DNA of 64,000 bases from contig JANHCV010000001.1 in NCBI GenBank assembly GCA_025594325.1, forward strand, positions 1,922,001-1,986,000. The letters run 5' to 3'. The first letter of the stretch is position 1. Each line of letters starts with the position of its first letter. The translations under genes and the position numbers were made by a program. Source of the DNA: Blastocladiella emersonii ATCC 22665. Taxonomy: Eukaryota > Blastocladiomycota > Blastocladiomycetes > Blastocladiales > Blastocladiaceae. Below the pieces are notes generated by a model, which worked only from the letters and a program-made list of their open reading frames with translations, made no database searches and was not told the DNA's origin. Positions 52,679-64,000 of the stretch are shown here, piece after piece.

Positions 52679-54355
52679 ATGCTTGCTGCCGACGCGCCCG
52701 ACACGCCGCCCGCGGCCGCCGCAGCCCCGCCCATGAAGTGTCCGTTCGCCTCGGGCGCCATGGCTCCCGGCGACGCCGACTTTGACTTGGACGCCTTCCG
52801 CGCCGCCCACCCGCACCTCGTCTCGGCGACCCGCGACGCCCTGATCGCCGCGGCGGCGGACCCGGCCGCTCCCGAGGAGGCCGCTGCTGTGCCGCTCCCG
52901 GCGTCGCCGACGACCAACCCGACCGCCACGCCGACCGACGGCAGCTCGGCCGACATTGCGACCGAGGACATGTCCAACGACGCCTATGACGACACGCTGC
53001 TCGACGCGCAGTCGGAGCACGACGACGACGAGTCGGCGGCCGTCGCTGCGGCGGCCAGCGACGAGGACGAGGCCGAGCTGGTGGCGCGCGAGCTCGACGA
53101 CGTGCTGCTGATCGAGGAGGACGACGTGAGCACGCGGCGCCCGACGCGCCTGCCGTCGCCATTACGCGCGCAGTTCAAGGCCGACCAGGAGCGCCGGCGG
53201 AACAGCGCGCTCGGCAGCTCGGGCGGCGACGGCAACACGGCGAGCGCGCCGCGGTCCGGCCGCGCCTCGGCGAGCAGCACGCCGCGCGGCAGTCTCCGCG
53301 GCGTCCCCGCGGGCGTCCACTTTGCCCCCGACACGGCCAGCAACGACGGCTCGCGCAAGGCCGGCACGGCGTCGGCCGAGCAGCCGCGCATGCGCCACAT
53401 TGACCGCGAGGAGCTGTACACGTCGGTCGAGTACCGCATCAACTACGTCAGCGACGTGCTCGACTTTGGCGAGCAAGACAAGGCCCTCATTGCCGCCGCC
53501 GCGCCGCTCCTCGCCGACTACATCCCCGACCTCGTCGACAAGGTCTACGGCCGCCTCCTGTCCTACGACATCATGGGTACGCCGTCTTTTCTGTGCTCGA
53601 GTTGTGGAAGCGGTAACTGACGAGCGCCACCCCGCGTCCGTACAGCCAAGTCGTTCATGCATCGCATGGAAAACTACAGCGGCGAGGTCGTGCGCGATCT
53701 CTCGCAGCTCAACGTCAACTCGTACGTTGCTCCGCTCACCGTTGCCTGCGAGCTGCGCTAACGCCAATCGTACACCGGCCCGTAGCGAGCAGATCAAGTT
53801 CCGCCGCAACATGCTCAAGCGGTACCTCGTGTGCACCATGCTCGGCATGAACGACCAGTCGACGCTGCACAACTACCTCGACTGGGTTGCCCTGATCCAC
53901 ACCAAGAACAAGTCCAAGCACTCGGCCATCAACGTCGAGGTACGTCGCCGTCTCGCGCTACTTGATGGCCTCACCATGACCTCCACGACTCACACCACTC
54001 GCATCTGTACCCTTAGTACATCCATCTCGGCGCCATGCTGGCGTTCCTCAGCCAGCAGCTCACGGAGCTGATCACGCAGCTGCACCTCCCTGCCGAGGTG
54101 CAGACCCGGACGATCGGTGCCTTCTCCAAGCTGTTTTGGATCCAGAACGACCTGTTCGCCCTGTACTACACGCACGACGGGCTCGACATCCCCGGCCATC
54201 TCGCGACCAAGCACGGCGTCGACCGGCCCGTGACGCCGCTCGAGCGCGAGGCCGAGCTCGCGGCCAAGAAGCAGGTGCTCGCCGTGACGGCCGGCGCCGG
54301 CGTCGTGGCAACGGCCGTCGGGTTCGCCATCGGATGGCTGCTGGCGCGCAAGTAA
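52679..54355 (+). CDS. Tail-anchored protoglobin-domain protein
   Basis: The four exons are 52679..53576, 53646..53721, 53786..53939 and 54017..54355, giving 488 residues. All introns (69, 64 and 77 nt) have GTACG donors and AG acceptors in phase. The first 230 residues are acidic and disordered (EHDDDESAAV, ELDDVLLIEEDD). From about residue 240 a helical domain follows: EYRINYVSDVLDFGEQDKAL, DLVDKVYGRLLSYDIM, FRRNMLKRYLVCTML, YLDWVALIHTKNK, YIHLGAMLAFLSQQLTEL and FSKLFWIQNDLFALYY. This is the pattern of the globin-sensor/protoglobin family. The candidate haem-ligating His lies in the ALIHTK helix. The C-terminus is one hydrophobic segment plus LLARK, which suggests a tail anchor. Haem binding and a redox or gas-sensing role are inferred. 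Confidence 0.72.
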
Positions 54356-56666
54356 AGCGCGGATCGGCGTCACAAGCGAACAAGTACGGCGCGGTGTTTG
54401 GCGGACTTCCCGCCTCTCGCACACATCATCACCCCCTCCCCCATGCACAATAGTCTCCAAAAACGAGGAAGATACATTTATATTTTTGCAACCCGCGCAT
54501 CTCGGAGCGAGCGATAGCCAGGCAAAGGCGCTGCCCGTAAGGCTGAAGCAAAGATTGAACCTGAGACGCGACGCGCCGCGCCGCTGGCCATGTGGGCCAC
54601 ACGCACGCGGGAGGGAGCAACGTTACAGCTTGGCGACCCGGAAACACGACGCGTTCTTTGTTGCACTTGCCCCACTGCTCACCTCAGCATCGCATCCGCG
54701 GATCCACGGACCAGAGGGAGCATGGTGCAAGCAGGCGAGGGCGAGAGGGGAGGTTGACTCGCGCAGCTGGCATCACGTGGGCCGTCGGCAAGCGGTTGGT
54801 CGATTCGATGGGCGACGGTGAGCGGCGATGAGCGACCGTCTCCCTCCCCGCACCTCATCGCATTCGCCGATAACTACGTGATCAACACCAGAACGACTTG
54901 GCGCAACCAACGGGTCCATCATCTCGCGGGCCGTCCACGAGACATCACGCAGTAAGAATCTCGCATCCCGTCAGCCCGCCCGCGCCGCTCGCGGGCTTGC
55001 GCACGAGGCTCCAGGCCCGCGCCGCCTCCTCATAAAGCCGCAGCTCGGCTGACACGCCTTGCGCCACCGTCCTCCTTCGACGTAGTCTTGGTCGCTCGCC
55101 CATCGTCGCCGCTCCCGCGGTCGTTACACAAGTGAAGCCAGTTTCACCTTAACCTGGGCGCCGCGCTTCCATCGACCCTCTCTCTCCCCTCGCACCCGCA
55201 CCGTCCCTCGCCTTTCTTTCTCTAGCACTCCGTGCCCGTTTCGGTTGCTGTTCGCCCGCTCTCCCGACGCTTGGTCGCCGCGGTACCGGTTTCGCATCGC
55301 ACGGACCTCCGAATTCGAGCCCTCCGCCGACCTCCTCCTCCTCCCCCTCCTCCCTGCGGCCGCGCTTGTCGGCTCCGACCTCTCCTCCCGTTCTCACCGA
55401 CCGTGGCAAGGGCTGGTCCCCTCCCGCCCGTCGAGTCCCACTCCACCCGCCCCGCCCCACCTCGCGGCATCGCCAGCGCTGGCCGCTCGCCGCCGCCGCC
55501 CTCCCGAGGCTCCCGTCAAGTCCGTCAAGTCTCGTCACCAACGACTGGCTGAACCCCCGGCGCCTCGAGGCTCAGTCGACGATTTGCACGGCGTGGTACG
55601 TTCCCTCTCTCGTGCTCGCGCTCTCGCTCTCCCGCTCTCCCCTCCCTCCTTCCCGCTGCCGCGCGTGTACCCAAACTCGGTCCGTTCCGCCCTACCCGCA
55701 TCTATTCCTGGCCGGTGCGCGCCGAGCTTGTGACTCTAGCCGACGCTGCCGCGCTCGTTCAGTCGGTCCATTCTTCCGGCACCCTAGCAACGGGCGGGGG
55801 CGGTCGGTCTCCTCCTCGGCGCGCTGGAATCCCGTCGTCGTGGCGGTTCCAGCTCCGCGGAACGAGACCCGACTCGATTTTCGGCACGAGAGCAGTTTGT
55901 TTCAACGTGAGCTCTACGTGCGCGAGCTGCCAAGCCGGCCAGCAGACGGCCAGCCCAGCCCAGCCCTGTTCCTCGATTTCCCGCCCCGCTCCGCCTCGCC
56001 TGCCCGATTCCGCGTCCTTTGCTCTCTCGCCCTCTTCATTTCCTCCGTCGCTTCGGGCAACCGCTCGCCGAGCACGCATCGCCGCCTCCAGGTGCGGCCG
56101 CCGACCCGCCGCCCTCGCCTCACCCTGCCCCCGTTCATCGATTCCGCGCCCGATCACGCACTCCGCCCGCCTTTGTTTGTGTTTCTCGTGCGCTCCCTGG
56201 CACCCGCGCCCCGACCCCTGCCGCCGCCGCCACCGCCATCCTCCCCCGTTGTGCATCTGGGACCCGTGTGGCTCGGCTCGGCGCTCTCGGGTTGTCCTCG
56301 CGCACCCGCTCGCGCTCGCGCTCGTCTGCCGTCGTGGCCCTGCCCTGATCGTTGCATCGGCGGACCTGACTGTCTCCTCTTTCCCTCGCCCACCTGCTGT
56401 TCTTGCATGGTCCATGTGCTGACACCTACACGTCCTCGTCACCGTTGTAGATCCCCGCAGCGCGTATCTGCGCTTGATCATCGCGACCAGACCGGCCGGC
56501 ATCGCGCTCCGCTCGTCGACCTCCCGCCGGACGTGGCTTGACGTCGCGGCGCTTTTCCGCGGCCTCGGCAGTCCCCAACGGCCGCGCTCCCTCCCCGTCC
56601 CTCCCTCGTGCACGCAAGGGATCCCTCGCTCTCATTCCACCCATCCACGGCCCTCTCCCGTCGACC
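54356..56666. other. Long pyrimidine-rich upstream region of the Ste12 gene
   Basis: About 2.3 kb without a recognised gene. From about 55.1 kb on the plus strand is strongly C/T-rich, typical of a long fungal leader and promoter. Overlapping plus-strand frames of 235-391 codons there have only Pro/Ser/Arg low-complexity content. One or more leader introns are possible. Confidence 0.45.
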
Positions 56667-59600
56667 ATGAACCCCGGCGGACCAGGCGGCGCCGACGGGT
56701 TCCCGCACGGGCCCGGCAGCCAGCTGCCCTTCTACCCGGGATCCTCGGCCGGTCCCTTCGAGGCCGTCTCGGCCATCCCCGGCCTCCCGCCGCACCTCCA
56801 CGGCGGCGGCCACGTCCACGGCCCGCCCACGCCGCAGCCGACGCCGCTCGGGCTCGCCAGCGTCAGCCGCGACGGCGCGGTACCCGACGAGTACGCCGGC
56901 GGCTACCACCCGCACCAGCAGCACCACCATCTCGACCAGCCGCAGCAGTACCAGCCGTCGCCAGTACCACAGCCGCAGCACGGGTTCCACCACCACGCGC
57001 AGCCGCACCACGGCCACCCGTACCCGCACCCGCACGACCCGCTCCAGCAGCAGCACTCGGGCTCGCACGCGCACGGCAGCCCCTTCATGCACCCGCAGCA
57101 TCTCCAGCAGCAGCAGCAGTCGCAGCCGCAGTCGCAGCTCGGCACCCCGCTCAACCAGCCCATCGCCCTCGGCAACATGACGCCGCAGGCGTACCCGGTC
57201 CAGCTGCAGGGCCACGCGCCCGCGCTCCCGCCGCCACCGCCGCCGCCCGCGGCCGCTGGTAACATGCTCGTCGACCAGCAGCAGCAGCAGCAGATGCAGC
57301 AGATGCAGGGCCCGCAGCTCGGCGGGTCGCCGCAGGGCCAGGAGCCGCCGTCGGCCGAGGGCAGCGCGACGCCGACCATGACCACGGCGCGGCGGCAGAC
57401 GCGCGACCGACAGGCGGGCAACCGCAACGGCACCGTGACGACGATCCAGGCGGGCAACCCGCAGCTGCCGCAGCTGGGACAGAACCTGCCGCTCACGGAC
57501 CAGCTCGCGCATCTGCACTTCTTCCTCGCCACGGCGCCGACCAACTGGCAGCCGCACGAGCGGATCCGGCGGTTCCTGCTGCCCAACGGCGAGCACGTGT
57601 CGTGCGTGCTCAACAACAACCTGTTCCACATCACGGGCACGGACATTGTGCGCGCGCTGCTGTTCCGGTTCCAGGCCATCTCGCGGCCCGTGCGCAACCT
57701 CAAGAAGTTCGAGGAGGGCATCTTCTCGGACCTGCGCAACCTCAAGCCCGGCGTCGACGCGTCGCTCGAGAACAACCGGTCCGAGTTCCTCGAGTGGCTC
57801 TACAAGCACAACTGCGTCCGCACCCAGAAGAAGCAGAAGGTCTTTTACTGGTTCTCGGTACCCTGGGACCAGCTCTTCTACGACGCGCTCGAGCGCGACC
57901 TCAAGCGCGAGGGTACGCTTGTTTTGCGGCGACATGCGTGTGCTTTCTCGCTCGGAACTAACCATGCTCTCCTTACGTAGCCCTCGGCATGGAGCCCACG
58001 TCGGTCCCCGTCGCCATGCCGCCCGCCGAGATGCCCACGGTCGCCGGCAACCCGCTCCTCCGCCAGCATCTCGAGCAGCAGCAGGTCCACCAGCAGCAGC
58101 TCGATGTACAGCGCCAGCAGCAGGCCGAGATCCAGCAGCGCCTGATCCTCAACGGCGTGACCCCGCCCAACGGCACCGCCCCCGCAAGCAACACGGCGAC
58201 CACGGCCGCGCAGCGTCGTGCGCGTCAGCGCGCCGCGGCCGCGAACGCCATCGCCGCGGCCGAGGGCACCGCCACCCCACAGCAGCTGCCGCAGCAGCTC
58301 GCGCCCCAGCAGCCCGGGTGGCTCTCGGCCCCGCAGCCCGCGCCACACCAGCTCAGCTTCCCCGACACATCCGCCGGCGGCCAGGCGCCCATGACGCTCC
58401 CGCACAGTGTCGCCAACACCCCCGGCATGCTCCCGCGCCACATGCCCGTGTCGCAGGCGCAGTTCCACCAGCACCAGGCCCAGTTCGCCCACTCGGCCGC
58501 CGCGTCGCCCGTTCCGCACCTGCACCACCTCGCGCACCACCACCACCACGCGCCGCTCCCGCCACCGGTTGCCGAGCATGACCACCACCATCACCACCAG
58601 CAGCACGAGATTCCGCTCATCGCGCAGGGTCTCGCCATGCCCGGCTCGGACGACATGTCCGCAACCCAGGCGCCGTTCCAGACTATCAACATGGGCACGC
58701 CGCTCGGTATGGCGCCGGCGACGACGAACCTCACGGGCGGCTCGTCAGGTAACGGCAGCCAGCAGCAGCAGCAGCAGCAGTTCTCGCCGTTCTCGTCGGC
58801 GGCCACGCCCGTCACGTACGCGCAGCAGCTCCCGACCGCGCCGGTCCCACCACGGACCTCGCTCGGCGGCGCGCCGCCCTCGCGCATGCTCATTTCGGGG
58901 CTCGTCGACCCGATGTCCGCGCAGAACACGCCCATCATGACCCCGGTCGAGCTCGGCGTCGGTAACACGGCCACCAGCTCCGCCGCCAACTCGGCCTTCT
59001 TCAACTCGGCCGCCGACGCGTACCAGCAGGAGCAGCAGCGCCAGCAGTCGCTTGACCTCGAGCGCCGCGCCTCGGCGTCGCTCCTCGACCTCGTCTCGTC
59101 CAACGGCGGCACTTCGGCCGCGCCCTCGTCCATGAGCGCCGTCGCCGAGGCTGCCGCCGCCGCGCTCATGCACAGCGCCGCGAGCACGCCGATCCCGCAG
59201 CCCCTGCGGCTCTCGATCCCCGGCCCGGGCGGGCTCGCGTCGGCTGGCCCGGCGTCCGTCATCGAGTCGCCGTTCGCGTCCGCGCCCGCGCCCGACCTCG
59301 CGGCGCTCTCTGCGGCCGCCGCGGCCGCGGCCGTCGCTGCGTCGCAGCCCGGGTCCTCGGTCTCCGGGCCCGGCGAGATGCCGCACCCGTTCGCCGACCA
59401 GGTCGCCGCCGCTAACAACGCCGCCATGTTCAACTCGGCCGCGGCGCTCTCGGCCGCCATGTCCGCGTCGCCCGTCCACCACCCGCCGCAGCAGCAGCCG
59501 GGCCAGAACGGCGGCCGCGCATCGAGCACCCCGATGCGGCCACCCGCGAGCCTCCTCGGCCAGTTCAATTCGACGACTCCGCCGCCCGAGATGCTCGGCG

Positions 59601-60400
59601 GCGGGCAGTCGGCGCCGCTCGTCGCCGACGACGCGCTCGAGGGCTTCCATTTCGCGTGGGACGATAACCTCATCGATTACTCGACGCCCGGCCAGGGCGG
59701 GTCCGCCGCCGGCTCGTCGCTGTTCCACGCGCTCGGCGTCGCCATGCCGTCGTCGACTGCGCCGTCATCCGCCACGGGAAGCGCGCCGCCGAACCCGTTC
59801 CACGCGCTTGCTCCGCACCAGCAGCAGCACCAGCAGCAGATGCAGCAGCAGGCCCAGGGACTCGCGGCCGCGTACCCGGCCAGCAGCAGCGGCGCCCCCG
59901 CCGCGTCCACCGAGCAGGGTGCGAACCGCGACGCGGCGCTCCGCAACGTCGCCACGTCGCTGCAGGTGTTCGGTGCCGGCGGCATCACCAAGCGGCGGCG
60001 CAACTCGACGCTCCTCAAGACCTTCTCCCGCCGCCTCTCCCTGCCGCGCGAGATCCTCGAGATGTACTCGATGCCGCCGTCGGCCGCCGGCAGCACCCCA
60101 CTCAGCCCGTCGAGCCTCGTGCCCAACGGCCTCGTGTCCAACATGTTCTTTGGCAACGGCGCCAACGGCGGCGCGCCAGGAACGGCTACGGGCCAGATGG
60201 CCGCGGCTGCCGCGGCTGCGGCGGCGTCGAATGCCATGGACGCCCAGCAGCAACAGCAGGCGCAGGCCGAGGCCGCGTACCAGCAGCAGCAGCACCAGTC
60301 GTCCATGTCCCCGCCGCGCGCCGACGAGAGCCTCGCCACCGCCGCGGCGACGTCGTCGTCGGCGGCGGCATCCTCGTCCTCGCTCATGTCGCCCTCGTGA
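56667..60400 (+). CDS. STE12: Ste12-family transcription factor
   Basis: The two exons are 56667..57912 and 57981..60400, giving 1221 residues; the 68-nt intron has GTACGC, CTAACC and TACGTAG. The STE homeodomain-like region (about 275-416) contains FLLPNGEHVSCVLNNNLFHI, TGTDIVRALLFRFQA, PVRNLKKFEEGIFSDLRNLK, PGVDASLENNRSEFLEWLYK and RTQKKQKVFYWFSVPWDQLF, nearly identical to the family consensus. The flanks are Gln/His/Pro-rich and Ala-rich. Ste12 proteins act at the end of the mating and filamentation MAPK cascades and bind TGAAAC-like elements. Many non-Saccharomycotina orthologues have two C-terminal C2H2 zinc fingers; I see none here, and instead a basic KRRRNSTLLKTFSRRLSLPR block near residue 1085. 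Confidence 0.93.
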
Positions 60401-60715
60401 GCGGCGGGAGCGCGTTGCTGGCGCGCGTCCCCCGCGCGCGCGTAGCGTAGTTTCGGCGTCGTTCGTCCGTCCGTGTTCAAAAAGTCGTTCTCTCTCCTCC
60501 TTCTCCTCGTTGTCTACTCGTAGTAGGGCTAGTCCTTGTATCACCCTCCTTCTCTCCGTCCCTTCCTCGCCATCCCTCCTTTCCTTGTTCCGTCTATCTG
60601 TCTTTTGGTTTATTTATCATCATCGTTGCTTGCGTGCCTGCCTGTCATCCGTCCGATGCTTGAGAAGCGTGTGTATCAATCAAACTAAGGTCATCAACAG
60701 CGTCGTCGTCGTTGT
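60401..60715. terminator. Convergent 3' flanks of STE12 and the Munc13-like gene
   Basis: The 315-bp gap is T-rich on the plus strand, with TTTGGTTTATTTATCATC near 60604-60621 as a plausible 3'-end region. No gene is present. Confidence 0.4.
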
Positions 60716-63700
60716 CTACACCGATGGCCCGCCCTTACCCGCCGCCGTCAGCTCATCCCCGCCGGCGCCGCCGCGGATCTTCATCCACTTGGCCTGCTCC
60801 TGCTTGGCGACAAAGTTGAGCTCGTCCGGTCCCGCGCGCAGCTTGAGGATGGCGAGCACCTCGGCGCCCATGCTGCTGTTGGCCTTGGCCGCGTACTCCT
60901 CGTACCGGTCGATCAGCTCGGCCGTCGGCAGCGGGTACATTTCAATGAGGCGCAGCAGGCGCTTGTACTCGGCTGTCTCGTCGAGGTGCTTGAGGGCGAC
61001 CAGCTCGCCGTCGCCGAACAGGAACAGCTTGAAGGTCTCGACCACGTTGACCATGACAGTCAGCTGCTTGACGGTCAGGTACCGCAGCGGCGACAGCAGC
61101 ACCTGCACCTCCATGGCCACGCACACGTCGCGCCACAGGCGGCGGATGAACAGCTTGAGCACGTCCTCGTACAGGTGGTTCGACAGGAACCCGAGCGTGT
61201 CGCCCAGCACGTCGAACGTCGTGTTCAGCTCCTGCCCGATCACCTCGTCCGTGATCAGCAGGTTCTGGTCGCTCCGGTACACGGTCCCGACGTACGGCTC
61301 CTTGACGAACTTGCGGTCGTACTGCTCGATCAGACGCGACGACTCGGTCATGATCAGCGGCACGATCAGCTACGGTGGGCGGTGGCCATGGCCGTTAGCG
61401 ATGGCCGCGCTTCGGACTAACGACGCGACGCGACGGCGACGTACCCGCGTGAACAGCGTGTCCTGGACCGTGCGCTTGAGCGAGCGGAACGACTTGCGGA
61501 ACGCAAACTCGATATCGTTAGCGCGCTCGCCCATCTTCTTGAGTCGCACCATGACCTTGCCCACGGCGAGCAGCTCCGGGTGGAACTCGTGCGTGTCGTG
61601 GTCCTCGATGGCCTCGTCGAGCTGGATGAACGTCTTGGCCACGACCACGTCGCCCAGCGCGTTCGAGAAGTGCAGCTCGATGACCAGTGCCTCGGCTGGC
61701 GGGTTGATGGCAATGTCCACCGTCTGCCCCGGCATCGTGCGGCCGAGCACCGCGCCCGTCGTCGGATGCACCAGCGCAAAGTACCCCGACGCCGCGAGCC
61801 CGTACACGCGCGGCTGCATCAGGAACTGCGGGCTCAGCTTGATCTCGAAGGTCCCGCCAACACCGTGCTCGAGCGCCGGCAGCACCGCGTCCGTCGGCGT
61901 GTCGGGCGCGGTCCCCGCAAACTCGAGCAGCACCTGCTGCAGGCTCTCGATCTCCATGACCACGTGCAGGTCGTTGAGCTGCGACCGCGCCGTCTCGATG
62001 TTGTTGATCTGGACGCACATCTAAGAGACGCGAGGCGTTAGCACTGGTCCTTGATGGACACGGCTCGGCGGCAACGGCGTACCCTTCTCTTGTCGTCCTC
62101 GGAGATCTCGGGCTGGTCGAGCGTCGCGTCGATCTTGGCCCGGAGCTGCTCGGCGTACAGGTCGATGGACTGGCAGTAGACGGCGCCGAGCCGGCCCATG
62201 AACTTGGCCACGTACACCTTGTCGGGCCACGCGAGCTTCTTGAGCCAGTCGAGCGTCTGGTGGAAGAAGGAGAAGACGTCGAGGATCGACGACGAGTGCA
62301 GGACCGTCTCGGAGATGGGCGTGAACTAGACGCGGTTGTGCGGGTGAGTGATATTCGCGCAGCGACGCGGGCTGGTGGCAGACGCACATCGTCGAGCTTG
62401 ATCGCGTTGTTGACAATGTCGGTCGACTTGATGCTCGTCATGTCGAGGAACAGGAACACGAACGGCGAGAACCACCGCGAGATCTCAATGTAGTCGGCCA
62501 GCCTAGACACGCGTGCGCTAGAGTCAGCTCGGCAGCCTGGCCGTCACGGCGGCGAGAGAACGTACTGGTTGTAGGGCGACACCTTCTCGGTGACGACCTT
62601 CATCATGTCGTACAGCGTGAACACGAGCGGGCTCGGCAGCGCACGGCGTTGCTTCCAGCACTTGCGGCCCATTTGCGAAATGTAGTCCATCTCGAGCGCG
62701 AGGTACTTGAGGTACACTTCCAGCGAGATCTGGACGTTGTCGAGGTGGTATCTACGGCGCGGCGACGCGGGATCAGTGGTGGGATCACGCGGGGGTGTGC
62801 GAACGCGTACCTCTTCCACGACTTGGAAAAGTACGACTTCTCGGTGGTGAGCTCCTCGAGCAGCAGCTTGACCATCTCGAGGATGCGGCCGTACATATTG
62901 GACACGACGGGGTTGGCGAGCGCGTGGAGGAGCTGGAACCGCTGGACGGCGCCGACCTGGATCATCGTGTACAGCTCGGCCGACCACGGCTTGACGTCGG
63001 GGCGCGACGACCGGAACAGCGGGTTGTCGTAGATGACGCGCAGCATGTACAGGGTCTGGTCGAGCTCGTTCTCGGGCTGGTTGTACGGGTACGCTTGCCG
63101 GTACCCCGTCACGTTGTACCGGAAGATGCCCTCCATGGACGTGAGCACGCGCAGCCACCGCTCCTTTTCGCTGCGCGAGAAGATGAGCGCGTTGGCGGAC
63201 TCGGCCTCGGCCACCGACGAGAAGGCCAGGTACAGCGGGAACAGCGTGATTGTGTGCGCCGCGTACTTGGGCAGTAGCAGCTCGACCTGCGCCACAAACC
63301 GCGACGCGTCGCTCACGCCCCACCGCAGCGCGTAGATGTACAGCAGCGCGTCCGACAGCCGCGACAACGAGTACTCGCCGTTTTGCCCCATGCCGTACGC
63401 CGTGTCGATCTCCAGGCACTTGTCGAGCAGCATGAAGTACGCCATCTCGTGGTCGAGGTCCATGTCGAGCTCCGGTTGCCGCTCGGGGCTGACAACCTTA
63501 AAGACGTGGTGCGAGTTAGTCGGGCCACGAGATCGTGGCCGCCAAGGGAACGTACAATCTCGACGCCTTTGTCGAACTTGATCGTCTCCGGGTTGCCCGT
63601 GAACTTGATGGACCGCGTTCCGAGGAACTTGTCGCTCTTCTCCTTGCCGACGGCGTCCTTGTCGTTCCACATGGAGAAGGTCACGCTGTCGCCGAGACTA

Positions 63701-64000
63701 GACGCGCGCGATGAGGGAGAGGACGTGGGTAAGTGGTCAGGATCGCGGTTCTGCGACGAGGAACACGGTGCACACCTCCGTACCCGAGTCGCCATCCGTC
63801 CTCGGTCTTGAACGCGACGGTGCCGTTGATGGCCAGGAACAGCTCGGCGGTCGGGCGGTTGGCCGTGATGTGGACGAGGTTCTTGGGCTGCTTGGCGTGC
63901 GCCGTGACGAACATGCCGAGCAGCTCCTTGAGCTTGGCCTGCTCGGCCTCGAGCCAGGCGCGGAACTCGTGCTCGTTCGAGTACCGCGAGGCGTTGGTCA
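60716..64000 (-). CDS. Munc13/Ync13-like MUN-domain protein with C2 (5' end outside window)
   Basis: Eight exons are seen: complement(60716..61369, 61445..62020, 62083..62325, 62388..62502, 62566..62751, 62811..63496, 63556..63697, 63784..>64000). All introns are 59-86 nt, GT-AG, in phase and mostly GTACG. The upstream part carries MHD1-like helices (LDHEMAYFMLLDKCLEIDTA, SQMGRKCWKQRRALPSPLVF, LADYIEISRWFSPFVFLFLD). A C2-like beta region follows (MCVQINNIETARSQL; GTFEIKLSPQF; LVIELHFSNALGDVVVAKTF), and then an MHD2 region (TFDVLGDTLGFLSNHLYEDV; FIRRLWRDVCVAMEVQVLLS). MHD1-C2-MHD2 is the order in fungal Munc13-like proteins such as Ync13/Git1. The likely role is tethering or priming of vesicles at growth or division sites. 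The gene continues beyond the right end. Confidence 0.85.

Noticed and set aside
55366-56541. Plus-strand 391-codon frame before STE12
   Set aside because: Low-complexity Pro/Arg/Ser content in a pyrimidine-rich leader, with no domain signals.
1-64000. CRISPR array, operon or prokaryotic system
   Set aside because: No regularly spaced repeats; spliceosomal introns and eukaryotic genes throughout.

Overview
This is GC-rich nuclear DNA from a fungus. Introns are short (about 50-90 nt, one of 202 nt and one of 138 nt), typically starting GTACG, with CTAAC/CTGAC-like branch sequences and TAG acceptors. The fungal gene content (Ste12, Rom-type RhoGEF, Inp2/vezatin-like, Munc13-like, small oligopeptide transporter) combined with an intact five-exon PACRG gene (an axonemal microtubule protein) and a decayed axonemal outer-arm-type dynein heavy chain points to a zoosporic, flagellated fungus. 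Blastocladiomycota would fit, but the lineage cannot be fixed from the sequence alone.

Layout, 0-24.7 kb: end of ULA1/NAE1 (+); a zinc-knuckle protein with SUMO-interaction-like motifs (-); a relic of TAD3; two tandem S1/P1 nucleases (-); TAD3/ADAT3 (-); an Inp2/vezatin-like membrane protein (-); a DUF98 protein (+); a Rom1/2-like RhoGEF (-); ribosomal protein eS7 (-); PACRG (-); an Ede1/Eps15-like endocytic scaffold (+).

24.3-43.8 kb is the outstanding feature: a giant inverted duplication. The left arm (24286-32651) and right arm (35437-43803) appear identical apart from one extra base in a C/G homopolymer. Each arm carries the 3' end of the Ede1-like gene, a complete OPT transporter, an aldo/keto reductase with two frameshifts, and two tandem Pol III tRNA-like units. 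The 2.8-kb spacer is a graveyard holding a Ty3/gypsy integrase fragment and an axonemal dynein heavy-chain fragment, both broken.

43.9-64 kb: a TMEM135-like membrane protein (-); glutamate-cysteine ligase (-); RIB7-type riboflavin pathway reductase (+); a poorly resolved acidic hypothetical region; a tail-anchored protoglobin-domain protein (+); a Ste12 transcription factor with a long pyrimidine-rich leader (+); and the 3' eight exons of a Munc13/Ync13-like MUN-domain protein (-), running off the window.

The genes form no operon or evident pathway cluster; they are ordinary eukaryotic single genes. Endocytosis and polarity/secretion functions (Ede1, RhoGEF, Munc13-like, Inp2-like) are frequent. 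Exon boundaries were worked out by hand from reading-frame continuity, GT-AG signals and remembered family conservation; no alignment was run.
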